A stretch of DNA of 64,000 bases from Phycisphaerales bacterium Planc_01. Lineage in GTDB: Bacteria > Planctomycetota > Phycisphaerae > Sedimentisphaerales > Anaerobacaceae. This document shows, piece after piece, positions 26,972 to 34,407 of this stretch (the stretch's first letter is position 1; every line of letters starts with the position of its first letter). The position numbers and the translations under genes were made by a program. Location of the stretch: the NCBI GenBank assembly GCA_001603075.1, contig LVBB01000016.1:394829-458828 (forward strand), read 5' to 3'. Below the pieces are notes generated by a model, which did no database searches, was not told the DNA's origin, and saw only the letters and a list, made by a program, of their open reading frames with translations.

Positions 26972-27970
26972 CTATCTGTCAAACTGTGCGTCGAAGGCAA
27001 TCGCCGACGGCTTGAAATCGAACTTCTTGACCGCGGCGCACGACTCTTCGGCCCCGTGCTCGCGATCCATCCGGCTGTCTTCCCACTCGATCGACAGCGG
27101 ACCCTGATAGCCGATGTCATTCAGCGCCACGATGATCTCCTCGAAGTTGATGTCACCGTGCCCGATCGAACGGAAGTCCCAGTACCGACGCGGATCGGCG
27201 AATTCCGTGTGGCCGCCGAAAACGCCGACCGTGCCGTCCCCATGGCCCCACCAGACGTCCTTCATGTGAGCGTGGAAGATGCGGTCGGAGAAGGTGCGGA
27301 TGAACTTGACATAGTCCACGCCCTGGTAGCCGAAGTGGCTGGGGTCGTAGTTGAAGCCGAAGCACTCGTGCCCCTTGACCGCGTCGATGGCCCGCTGGGC
27401 CGAGGCGATGTCGAAAGCGATCTCGGTGGGATGGACTTCCAGAGCAAACTTGATCCCCTCGGCTTTGAACGCGTCGAGGATCGGCGTGAAACGCTTGGCG
27501 AAGTCGTCGTAGCCAGCTTGGATCATCGCCGGCGATGCCGGGGGGAACGAGTACAGAAGGTGCCAGATGGAACTGCCGGTGAAGCCGTTGACCACCTTGA
27601 CGCCGAGCTTCTTGGCCGCCTTGGCCGCGTCGATCATCCTCTCGGCGGCGCGTTTCTTGACGCCCTCGGGTTCGCCGTTGCCCCAGATCTTCGGACCGGC
27701 GAATCCCTTGTGACGCTCGTCGATGTTGTCACAGATGCATTGCCCTATCAGGTGGTTTGAGATGGCAAACACTTTGAGCCCGTACTTGTCCAACAGGGCC
27801 CGCTTGGCTTTGCAGTAGCCGTCGTCGGCCAGGGCCTTGTCCACCTCGAAGTGGTCGCCCCAGCAGGCCAGCTCCAGCCCATCGTATCCCCAGCCGGCCG
27901 CCTTCTTGGCCAGCGTCTCCAGCGGCAGGTCCGCCCATTGCCCGGTGAAAAGTGTGACAGGTCTAGCCAT
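26972..27970 (-). CDS. Sugar phosphate isomerase/epimerase-like TIM barrel (cytoplasmic)
   Basis: A 332-residue AP-endonuclease-2/xylose-isomerase-like TIM barrel without a signal peptide. Candidate divalent-metal ligands are visible in [46 protein letters not shown] and LSIEWEDSR. The family includes sugar and inosose isomerases, epimerases, dehydratases and 3-keto-glycoside lyases, so the reaction is not fixed. It may process imported oxidised sugars produced by the secreted enzymes. The start has a strong ribosome site (AAGGAGG eight bases upstream). A TTGCCA-16-TATAAT promoter lies about 200 nt upstream, and the leader contains a long bulged hairpin near 28009-28045. Confidence 0.85.
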   Translation of the reverse strand: MARPVTLFTGQWADLPLETLAKKAAGWGYDGLELACWGDHFEVDKALADDGYCKAKRALLDKYGLKVFAISNHLIGQCICDNIDERHKGFAGPKIWGNGEPEGVKKRAAERMIDAAKAAKKLGVKVVNGFTGSSIWHLLYSFPPASPAMIQAGYDDFAKRFTPILDAFKAEGIKFALEVHPTEIAFDIASAQRAIDAVKGHECFGFNYDPSHFGYQGVDYVKFIRTFSDRIFHAHMKDVWWGHGDGTVGVFGGHTEFADPRRYWDFRSIGHGDINFEEIIVALNDIGYQGPLSIEWEDSRMDREHGAEESCAAVKKFDFKPSAIAFDAQFDR

Positions 27971-28166
27971 CTCGTAACCTCCTTTTGCAGTTCAGTTTGA
28001 AGACCTTTCCAAAGCGATTCCTTTCTCCGGGAAAGAACGCTTACAGTTGTCCCGTTATTGCCGCTACATTGGTCGCGAGCCTCTTGACGTGCGCGTCTTG
28101 CGTTGCCGAACTGAAGTTGTATTCATGAAAGGCACTGATCCTCCCAGGCCGTCTTAAAGGTTCCTC

Positions 28167-28194
28167 ATTATACCGGCCCGCCGGAGAGTGGCAA
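28167..28194 (-). promoter_or_regulatory. Sigma-70-type promoter for the TIM-barrel gene
   Basis: On the minus strand TTGCCA (5/6) is followed after 16 nt by TATAAT (6/6). It leaves a leader of about 190 nt before the start at 27970, long enough for post-transcriptional control. Confidence 0.65.
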
Positions 28195-28239
28195 ACGCAA
28201 TTTCCAGCCAAATCCCACTTCGCCAACGGCCAATAAAAT

Positions 28240-29712
28240 CTACCGAACATGCGTTATTTTGAGCACATAGGCGTGTTGGCAGGGCACCTCGTCGATGGAT
28301 AGAGCGGGAACCTTAACCACCACATTGCGACCGGACCGACGCCACTCGACAGATTGCGCCACGCCGAGCATCGTTACATTCGTATTCGGCGAGACCTCGA
28401 TATCCTCAATCACCAACTCGGATTTTGGCCAGCGCGGCGTAATCGCATACAGCGTGTCATCCTTTGTTGTGAAAAATACATCAATAACAGCCTTGTCGCC
28501 CGCCGGCGGCCCCGTAAGCTCGGCGATATCGTACTTGGCCTTGTACTCCTGCCCGTAGCCGACCTCCGGGCGCTTGCCTTCGGTCCACTGGATGGTCTTC
28601 TTCCAGTTCCGCGTGCCGTAGATCGCCTCGCCGTTGACCTTGAGCCAGTCGCCGATCTGGATCAGCCGCTCTTCCATGATGACCGGGATCGTCCCGTCGC
28701 CGTCCGGGCCGATGTCCAGCAGCAGATTGCCGCCCCGACTGACGATGTCGATGAGCATTAAGATCAGGTCCCGTGAGGACTTATAGTCGGAAAGGGACTC
28801 CGTCCGGCTGTACCCGAACGAGTGCGCCATGCCGCGGCATTCCTCCCACGGATGCGTCCCGCTGGCCAGGCCGGCTCCGTACTCGGTCGTCCAGTACCCG
28901 CCGTGCTTGTGCCGGCTGTCCTTGCCCCACCGGTCGTTGATCACCACCCTGTCCTTCACCGACGAGTCGTTGAGAAGCCACGCCATCAGCTCTTCGCTGC
29001 GCCAATCGCTGCTGTGCATGTCCCACTCGCCGTCGGAGAAGATCACCGTCGGCTTGTATCGCGTCACTAAGTCCTTGAACTGCGGGAACATGTGCTTGTC
29101 GATGTACAACGCGCGGTCGGTCACCCAAAGCGGGTTGTACCACTCGTATAGCGAGTAATAGAAGCCCATCTCGATGCCCTTGGCGCGGACGGCCTCGGTC
29201 AGCTCGCCAAGCAGGTCGCGGTTGGGCCCGATGTCCACGCTGTTCCACGGCCGGCCCCAGCTTCGATTCGCCTCGGCGCTCGGCCAGAGACAATACCCGT
29301 CGTGGTGCTTGCTGGTCAGCACGATGTACTTGGCCCCGCTGCGGTGGAAGATGTCCGCCCACTGCGCCGGGTCGTAGAGTTCGGCCTTGAACATCGGCGC
29401 GAATTCCGCATAGGGGAAGTTCTCGCCGTACATCTTCTTATGATATTGCCACCACGGACCGTTCTTGGCCTTGTCGCCGGTGATGCGATTCCAGTACCAC
29501 TCGGAGTACTCGCCCCGCACCGACCACGAGGGGACGGAATACACGCCCCAGTGAATGAAGATCCCGAACTTCGCATCCACCCACCACTGCGGCGTCGGGC
29601 GTTTGTCGATCGACTCCCACTTCGCCTCGTACCGCTGCGCTCCGCACACCCCCGGCCACATCAGCAGCAACGCAAAACAACACAGCGCAAACAAACCCAT
29701 CCACCTCTTCAT
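28240..29712 (-). CDS. Secreted GH29 alpha-L-fucosidase
   Basis: A 490-residue exported glycoside hydrolase that should release terminal alpha-L-fucose from glycans. Signal peptide 1-25 (hydrophobic LFALCCFALLLMWPGV). The GH29 catalytic barrel shows FGIFIHWGVYSVPSW near residue 55, YIVLTSKHHDGYCLWPS, and YKPTVIFSDGEWD, whose Asp227 aligns with the family's nucleophile. The barrel is followed by a beta-sandwich domain (about 370-490). Length is normal for the family. ATG 29712 is preferred (AAAGGAG upstream). It is the only classical glycosidase in the cluster, pointing to fucose-containing polysaccharide or mucin-like glycans as part of the diet. Confidence 0.92.
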   Translation of the reverse strand: MKRWMGLFALCCFALLLMWPGVCGAQRYEAKWESIDKRPTPQWWVDAKFGIFIHWGVYSVPSWSVRGEYSEWYWNRITGDKAKNGPWWQYHKKMYGENFPYAEFAPMFKAELYDPAQWADIFHRSGAKYIVLTSKHHDGYCLWPSAEANRSWGRPWNSVDIGPNRDLLGELTEAVRAKGIEMGFYYSLYEWYNPLWVTDRALYIDKHMFPQFKDLVTRYKPTVIFSDGEWDMHSSDWRSEELMAWLLNDSSVKDRVVINDRWGKDSRHKHGGYWTTEYGAGLASGTHPWEECRGMAHSFGYSRTESLSDYKSSRDLILMLIDIVSRGGNLLLDIGPDGDGTIPVIMEERLIQIGDWLKVNGEAIYGTRNWKKTIQWTEGKRPEVGYGQEYKAKYDIAELTGPPAGDKAVIDVFFTTKDDTLYAITPRWPKSELVIEDIEVSPNTNVTMLGVAQSVEWRRSGRNVVVKVPALSIDEVPCQHAYVLKITHVR

Positions 29713-30035
29713 CGGAGCAACTCCTTTCTGCACGGTTTCACAACCACCAGCCGCGACACACCCCGCATCGCCCTGCAAGGACGATCATAGACCCAGGACA
29801 GGATGGAATCCAATGAAAAGACATGGCAACGCGCCGAGTTCGACGTCAGCGAATCGGTCGTGTGAGTGCCCGAACGAAGGGATAGATGGGCCCAGAAACC
29901 CGATTGATCTGCTTCGGGCCTTGTGATAACATAATGATGCGCATCGGCAGAGATCTCAGGCTTGGAGAACACGGCTTGGTCGCGAAGATCACGACAACAC
30001 AGATCAGTGTCACACATGATCGCCGTGAGGAGAGC
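29713..30035. other. Divergent intergenic region
   Basis: This gap separates the minus-strand fucosidase from the plus-strand toxin-antitoxin island. It holds the fucosidase promoter candidate at 29784-29813. On the plus strand TTGATC-17-TAACAT (29904-29932) is a weak candidate promoter for the island. I see no convincing gene; the frame upstream of 30036 is open but lacks a ribosome site. Confidence 0.5.
29784..29813 (-). promoter_or_regulatory. Candidate promoter for the fucosidase gene
   Basis: On the minus strand TTGGAT is followed after 18 nt by TATGAT (3/6 and 5/6). The predicted leader is about 65 nt. Confidence 0.4.
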
Positions 30036-30197
30036 ATGGAGGCGAAAGCCCGCTGGTTTCAGTCTTTGCCGCTTTCCGAACGGATGGAGATGCTCTGCTG
30101 TTTCACCGATCTGGCGTTGACCGTCAACCCCGCACTCCAGGAACGCAAAGATGCTCAACCGATTGCAGGACGTGTTCAGGTCCTTTCAGCACCATGA
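30036..30197 (+). CDS. Small protein overlapping a nucleotidyltransferase gene (putative antitoxin/partner)
   Basis: A 53-residue, mostly helical protein (begins EAKARWFQSLPLSERMEML, ends AGRVQVLSAP). It overlaps the next gene by 47 nt in another frame, so the two are translationally coupled. GAGGAG lies close before the ATG at 30036; an upstream in-frame ATG (29886) lacks a ribosome site. Its compact size, its overlap with an MNT-type nucleotidyltransferase and the VapBC pair next door suggest a toxin-antitoxin partner role. It does not look like the HEPN protein usual in MNT/HEPN modules. Function is inferred from context only. Confidence 0.6.
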   Translation: MEAKARWFQSLPLSERMEMLCCFTDLALTVNPALQERKDAQPIAGRVQVLSAP

Positions 30198-30621
30198 CGT
30201 GAGATACATCGTGATCGGCGGAATCGCCTCCGTCCTGCACGGCGTACCTCGCGCCACGTTCGACTTGGACATCCTGATCGAACCGACGCCCGAGAATGCC
30301 GAGCGTCTGCTCCGCGCCCTGCTGGACGCCGGCTTGGGCAGCGCCTCGCTGACATCAGCCGCCGATGTGCTCGCCCATGAGATCACGATGTTCAAAGATC
30401 GCATCCGCGTGGACGTGCAGACCTCCACGCCGGGCCTGACGTTCCAGGAAGCGTGGACCCATCATCAGGTGGTGTCGTACCAAGGCCAGCAGTTCTTCAT
30501 CGTCTCGCGCGAGGATCTGATTCGCTCCAAACGGGCCGCCGGGCGCGACATCGATCTCGAAGACGTCCGCCTCCTCACAGCCACCGAACCACCCGACCAA
30601 CCGCCGCCTGATTCCCATTGA
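30151..30621 (+). CDS. MNT/AbiEii-type nucleotidyltransferase
   Basis: A 156-residue cytoplasmic protein with the nucleotidyltransferase core: a GGIASVLHG helix-loop followed by RATFDLDILIE, where the paired Asp residues bind the catalytic metal, and RIRVDVQT supplying the third acidic residue. Downstream VSREDLIRSKRAAGRDIDLED is typical of AbiEii/MNT-like proteins that transfer nucleotides to protein or tRNA targets. It starts inside the preceding small gene and has CCAGGA nine bases before the ATG. The pair probably forms a two-gene toxin-antitoxin-like unit; which partner is toxic cannot be told from sequence. Confidence 0.8.
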   Translation: MLNRLQDVFRSFQHHDVRYIVIGGIASVLHGVPRATFDLDILIEPTPENAERLLRALLDAGLGSASLTSAADVLAHEITMFKDRIRVDVQTSTPGLTFQEAWTHHQVVSYQGQQFFIVSREDLIRSKRAAGRDIDLEDVRLLTATEPPDQPPPDSH

Positions 30622-30789
30622 GGCCCCGCCCCAGTCAGCCCGAAAGCCCCCTCCGACACAACACACCCGCCGTAGCACCGCCATTCGGAACAACATACTC
30701 AATTCGAGAGCCAAATCAGGCGAACTGTCCTGGCGATTCACGCGGATCGCATGACTCATGACACATGACAAGGGGCGGCAGGAATTGGT

Positions 30790-30818
30790 TTGACGGGCCA
30801 TGCTGCGGGTTGTATCAT
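30790..30818 (+). promoter_or_regulatory. vapBC promoter
   Basis: TTGACG, a 17-nt spacer and TATCAT form a near-consensus sigma-70-type promoter (5/6 and 5/6). The predicted transcription start lies around 30825, inside the palindromic operator. Confidence 0.75.
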
Positions 30819-30831
30819 GTACATGCATGTA
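30816..30831. promoter_or_regulatory. Palindromic operator of the VapBC system
   Basis: Two overlapping perfect palindromes, CATGTACATG (30816-30825) and TACATGCATGTA (30820-30831), sit between the -10 box and the antitoxin start. VapB antitoxins typically bind such palindromes to repress their own operon. Confidence 0.65.
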
Positions 30832-30857
30832 TGTGTATGCTCGAAAGGAGAGTTCCT

Positions 30858-31085
30858 GTGGCGACGAAGACGATCAGTATCGATCTGGAGGCGTACGACC
30901 GGCTCAAGGCGGTGCAACGGGAGACCGAGTCGTTCAGCCAGGTCATCAAGCGCGTGGTGGGCAAGCCGCTGGACGTGCCGCAATTCCTCAAGCGCATCGG
31001 CCGTAAGCCGATCAGCGCCGAAGCAGCGGCCGCCATCGAATCGCACGTTGAGAAACGGCGCCGTCCATCCCGACGGAAACGGTAA
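30858..31085 (+). CDS. vapB: VapB-like antitoxin
   Basis: A 75-residue protein starting at a GTG with GGAG seven bases upstream. The N-terminus (ATKTISIDLEAYDRLKAV) fits a ribbon-helix-helix DNA-binding domain, and the basic C-terminal half (HVEKRRRPSRRKR end) would wrap the toxin. It overlaps the toxin gene by one base (TAATG), the usual VapBC coupling. It should neutralise the VapC ribonuclease and repress the operon through the palindromes at 30816-30831. A longer frame opening at 30765 covers the promoter and operator and is not credible. Confidence 0.82.
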   Translation: MATKTISIDLEAYDRLKAVQRETESFSQVIKRVVGKPLDVPQFLKRIGRKPISAEAAAAIESHVEKRRRPSRRKR

Positions 31086-31492
31086 TGGCGTGCCTGGATA
31101 CCACCATCCTGATCGATCTGATCGGCAGGCGCTCGGTTCGAAAGCGTCAGGCCGTGCGCAAGATCGAGGAACTGGCCGAAAGAGGCCAGGCACTCACAAC
31201 CACGCGTTTCAACGTTGCGGAACTCTACGTGGGCCTGGCCAGGTCCACGCGTCCCAAAGACGACGAGGAGGCCATCGGCACTCTGCTGCGTGAATTCGAG
31301 GTGCTGGAGTTCAACGATGCGGCGGCGCGCGTCTTCGGCTCGGTCACCGGCCTTCTACAGCAGATCGGCATACCCGCCGGCGATGTGGACGTGCTGATCG
31401 CCGCCACGGCCATGGTCCACGGCCATTCGCTCATCACACGCAACGCCCGACACTTCAGGCACATCCCCCATCTCACCGTCGAGGACTACTGA
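31085..31492 (+). CDS. vapC: VapC-type PIN-domain toxin
   Basis: A 135-residue PIN-domain ribonuclease. The acidic metal-binding residues are visible: Asp5 in CLDTTILID, Glu46 in FNVAELYVG, and Asp100/Asp102 in AGDVDVLIAATA. ITRNARHFRHI near the C-terminus gives the conserved Asn/Arg. Length is standard for VapC. Family members cleave tRNA or rRNA and are held inactive by VapB, encoded immediately upstream with a one-base overlap. The next gene runs the other way and its stop is 28 nt beyond. Confidence 0.88.
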   Translation: MACLDTTILIDLIGRRSVRKRQAVRKIEELAERGQALTTTRFNVAELYVGLARSTRPKDDEEAIGTLLREFEVLEFNDAAARVFGSVTGLLQQIGIPAGDVDVLIAATAMVHGHSLITRNARHFRHIPHLTVEDY

Positions 31493-31520
31493 CGCACGCG
31501 CCGGTTCAAGGAGCGTGGGC

Positions 31521-34250
31521 TCACCGTGGATTCGCGTACTCTGCGTAGCGAGCGGCGAGTTCCTCCCGTGACGGGGTTGGGCCCCGGCCGATCTGGAAGC
31601 GGTAGCGCAGCGTCAGCGTACGGTCCTTGCCGATCGTCCCGGTGAAGAACGCGCCGAAGCGACCGTAGTCGCGATAGGCCGAGAAGACCGTATCCTTCGG
31701 ATTGTCGGGGTGGTTCATCTGCTGGACCCAGTAGCGCCGGCCGGCCAGGCCACAAGACAACGTCACCCACGGCAGGTCCTTGTCCGTGCGCGGATCGATT
31801 CCATCGCGATGGAACAGATACTGGGCCTTGTCCTCGTCCGGCCCGGCTCCCACGTCGTTGTGCGCGCGGTATTGCACGCCGGCATGTTCGGGGTCGCCAT
31901 CAAGGACCACATCGCCGCGCACGGCCGTCAGATCGCTGCACCAATCGAGCAGCACGACGGACGGGTCGTCGAGCCGACGGGCGGTGATGTGCCGCCGTTC
32001 CACGAGGACCGGCTCGCCGTCCGGGTCGTTCCAGTGGATCACGGAGACGAACGTGGCGGCATTCCCCTCGGCCGACTTCTCCTCGAACCGCTGGTGCACC
32101 TGGGCGACGTTGGGCATGTGCCACAGATCGTACCGCTTGCCCTCGAACCCGAGCTTGTTCCAGCCGACGAAGATCCCGCGATGGTGCGGGTACTGAATCC
32201 CGTCGGCCGGATACTCACTCTGGCCATCCGGGCCGTTGGTCAGCCGCTGCCTCCCGTCATAGACGTGCAGAAACGGCTTGTACGTCTCGAACCGCCGCTG
32301 CGGCGTCGAGGGGTCAAAGTCGTACATATAGCGCAGGAGTGGCTTCCCGTCGGCGAGCACATCGAGCGACCGGCCGGCATTGTCGCGAAACGACATTCCG
32401 TCGGAATCCAATGGGGCGATCCAGATGTTGCGGAAGCTCACGGCGCTGCCGTGGTCCTGGAGCAGAATGGGCAGCGGCTCGGGCCCCTCGGGCCGGCCGG
32501 CGCCGGTCTTGTTCGGGACCGCCACGTCGTCGTGGACCAGTACGCCGTTGTGATAGACGGTGACGCGAGCGTCGGCCACCTTGGTGTCCCCATCGTAGCG
32601 GGCCTCACGGAAGCGGATGTCATAGCTCTGCCACTCGCCGGGCGCCTTGCAGACGTTGTAGTCCGGCGCCTTGAAACGGTAGATCGATCCGCATCCGGCG
32701 AACTCCAGTTCCCCGCCGTACGAGTTGATGATCTGGACTTCGTAGCGTCTCTGGATGTAAACCCCGCTGTTGCCGCGCTCGCGGTCCTGCGGGTCGGTCG
32801 GCAGTTGGAATTCCACGTGCATCACGAAATCCCTGACGGGCTTCTTCGTCAGGAGGCTGCCGCTGCCCGGGACGACCTGCATCGCGCCGTCGGCCAGCTT
32901 CCAGCGGATCTCGCCTCCGCCGTCCCGTTCCCAGTTTGAGAAGTCGGTCCCGTCGAACAGGACGATCGCATTGTCGGGCCGGCCGAACTTTGCGTCCACC
33001 TGCGGCGGATGGGCGTAATCCTGCCAGATGCGCTCGGCGTCGGCCACCACGACCTTGCCCTGGTGCACGTACATCCGGTAGCGGAAGACGTGGTCCTCCC
33101 CGGGCTTCATCTCCCAGGACGTTGCCTGCGAGGGGCAGAAGTTGAAGAAGATGTAGTTGTCCGGCTCCGGCCAGATCCGCATCGGCTCGGGATGCTGGAA
33201 ATTCTGCGGGTGGCTGTAGAACGTGACGCCTTCCCACTCGTCGATCCTGCCCGATGTATCGCACCATCGTGCGCGGGTGCCGTGGCCGTCGCGGCCCTTG
33301 CCCTCGCTGGTCAGGTAAGCAGCGGTCTGGCCCTTCCACTTCGAGGTGGCGCGGAAGCCGAATCCGCCGTAGCGGTACTGGTCCTGAATGAGCGGCTCAT
33401 CGGCGACGCACCGCTGCGTGGACTCAAAGTCGATCAGCCAGTACCCCTTCTCGGGCCCGCCCACATTGTAGGCGCGAACGTCCCAGACCTCGTTGAGGAT
33501 CACCTGCTCGCCCTTGCTGGTCTTGCGGGCGACGTGCTCCTGCTCGACCTGGAACCCGCCGAAGACCGGTCCGTCGGTTGTGGACAGATACTTCGCGAAG
33601 CGAACGGTTCCAGTCCCGTCGCCAACGTTCCAGAAATCGACCATCCTGCCTTCGAATTGCGTGTGGGTCCACGGCATCCAGAGCCCCATGTGGTGGATGT
33701 GGTCCGCCGGATGGATCTCGGTCAACACCGAGCCTTTGGCAGACCAGAGCGGGTGGATGAATCCGCTGCGGTCATAGAGCGACCGCCGTGCCTCCGGGAT
33801 GCGTCCGATGTCCTTCGGGGCCGGGACGACAGCGTGGTTGTAGCGCAGGATGTTGGCGCCGCCGAGTTGAAGATCGAGGGCCTTGTCACCCTTGACCGCT
33901 GTGACCAGGCCGTCCGTCGCCGGCTCGCCGCGAACCAGCTCGAACACCCGGCTCTGCCCGGCCGGTGTCGTGCCGCCCAGAATCCACCACAACCTCGGGG
34001 TCGATCCCGGCTCGACCTGGGCAGGCACCGCGACGCGTTGCGAACCCTTGACCTCTTGCAGACGCAGCGACGCCATGTCGGTCAGCCCGACCAGCGGCGC
34101 CGATACCGGCGTGTCCACGCGGGTGTGCTCGCCCGCCCGAACCGTAAACGTCGCCAACGGCTCGGCGGCGAACGCCTGCGCAGCGAACAGGAGACAGAAA
34201 AGCACGAGGAAGAAGACGGCTGTTGGTCTCGACGATGGACGTGTCTGCAT
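31521..34250 (-). CDS. Secreted DUF6807-DUF1080-DUF6807 fusion
   Basis: A 909-residue exported protein with an unusual sandwich layout. Signal peptide 1-29 (AVFFLVLFCLLFAAQAFA). Residues about 30-420 are a PmoA-like (DUF6807) domain with HPADHIHHMGLWMPWTH. Residues about 430-625 are a DUF1080 jelly roll (starts IVLFDGTDFSNWERDG; core GNSGVYIQRRYEVQIINSYG). Residues about 635-905 are a second DUF6807 domain with YPHHRGIFVGWNKLGF. DUF1080 proteins process 3-keto glycosides; DUF6807 has no assigned reaction. ATG 34250 follows AAAGGAG by seven bases. It is probably monocistronic and extends the oxidised-glycoside theme beyond the main cluster. Confidence 0.85.
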   Translation of the reverse strand: MQTRPSSRPTAVFFLVLFCLLFAAQAFAAEPLATFTVRAGEHTRVDTPVSAPLVGLTDMASLRLQEVKGSQRVAVPAQVEPGSTPRLWWILGGTTPAGQSRVFELVRGEPATDGLVTAVKGDKALDLQLGGANILRYNHAVVPAPKDIGRIPEARRSLYDRSGFIHPLWSAKGSVLTEIHPADHIHHMGLWMPWTHTQFEGRMVDFWNVGDGTGTVRFAKYLSTTDGPVFGGFQVEQEHVARKTSKGEQVILNEVWDVRAYNVGGPEKGYWLIDFESTQRCVADEPLIQDQYRYGGFGFRATSKWKGQTAAYLTSEGKGRDGHGTRARWCDTSGRIDEWEGVTFYSHPQNFQHPEPMRIWPEPDNYIFFNFCPSQATSWEMKPGEDHVFRYRMYVHQGKVVVADAERIWQDYAHPPQVDAKFGRPDNAIVLFDGTDFSNWERDGGGEIRWKLADGAMQVVPGSGSLLTKKPVRDFVMHVEFQLPTDPQDRERGNSGVYIQRRYEVQIINSYGGELEFAGCGSIYRFKAPDYNVCKAPGEWQSYDIRFREARYDGDTKVADARVTVYHNGVLVHDDVAVPNKTGAGRPEGPEPLPILLQDHGSAVSFRNIWIAPLDSDGMSFRDNAGRSLDVLADGKPLLRYMYDFDPSTPQRRFETYKPFLHVYDGRQRLTNGPDGQSEYPADGIQYPHHRGIFVGWNKLGFEGKRYDLWHMPNVAQVHQRFEEKSAEGNAATFVSVIHWNDPDGEPVLVERRHITARRLDDPSVVLLDWCSDLTAVRGDVVLDGDPEHAGVQYRAHNDVGAGPDEDKAQYLFHRDGIDPRTDKDLPWVTLSCGLAGRRYWVQQMNHPDNPKDTVFSAYRDYGRFGAFFTGTIGKDRTLTLRYRFQIGRGPTPSREELAARYAEYANPR

Positions 34251-34311
34251 GGTGGCGCTCCTTTCATTTCCAGCGGCTGTGCGGCCCAGTACCTCCCGGC
34301 CGCAAGAAAGG

Positions 34312-34340
34312 ATTCTAACCCACCGATCCACCTTCAGCAA
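34312..34340 (-). promoter_or_regulatory. Promoter for the DUF6807-DUF1080 gene
   Basis: On the minus strand TTGCTG is followed after 17 nt by TAGAAT (3/6 and 5/6), 62 nt before the start at 34250. Confidence 0.5.
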
Positions 34341-34407
34341 GGGCGACACGACACCGAATGCGTGGGGCAAGATCTCTCTGGCGAAAGTCGGGGAACGCGG
34401 GAGCAGA

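Noticed and set aside
28041-28250. 69-codon minus-strand frame before the TIM-barrel gene
   Set aside because: It spans the TATAAT promoter and the leader hairpin and has no ribosome site or recognisable domain.
29886-30035. Longer N-terminus for the small protein before the nucleotidyltransferase
   Set aside because: The ATG at 29886 has no Shine-Dalgarno, and the added residues look like translated intergenic DNA containing the candidate promoter.
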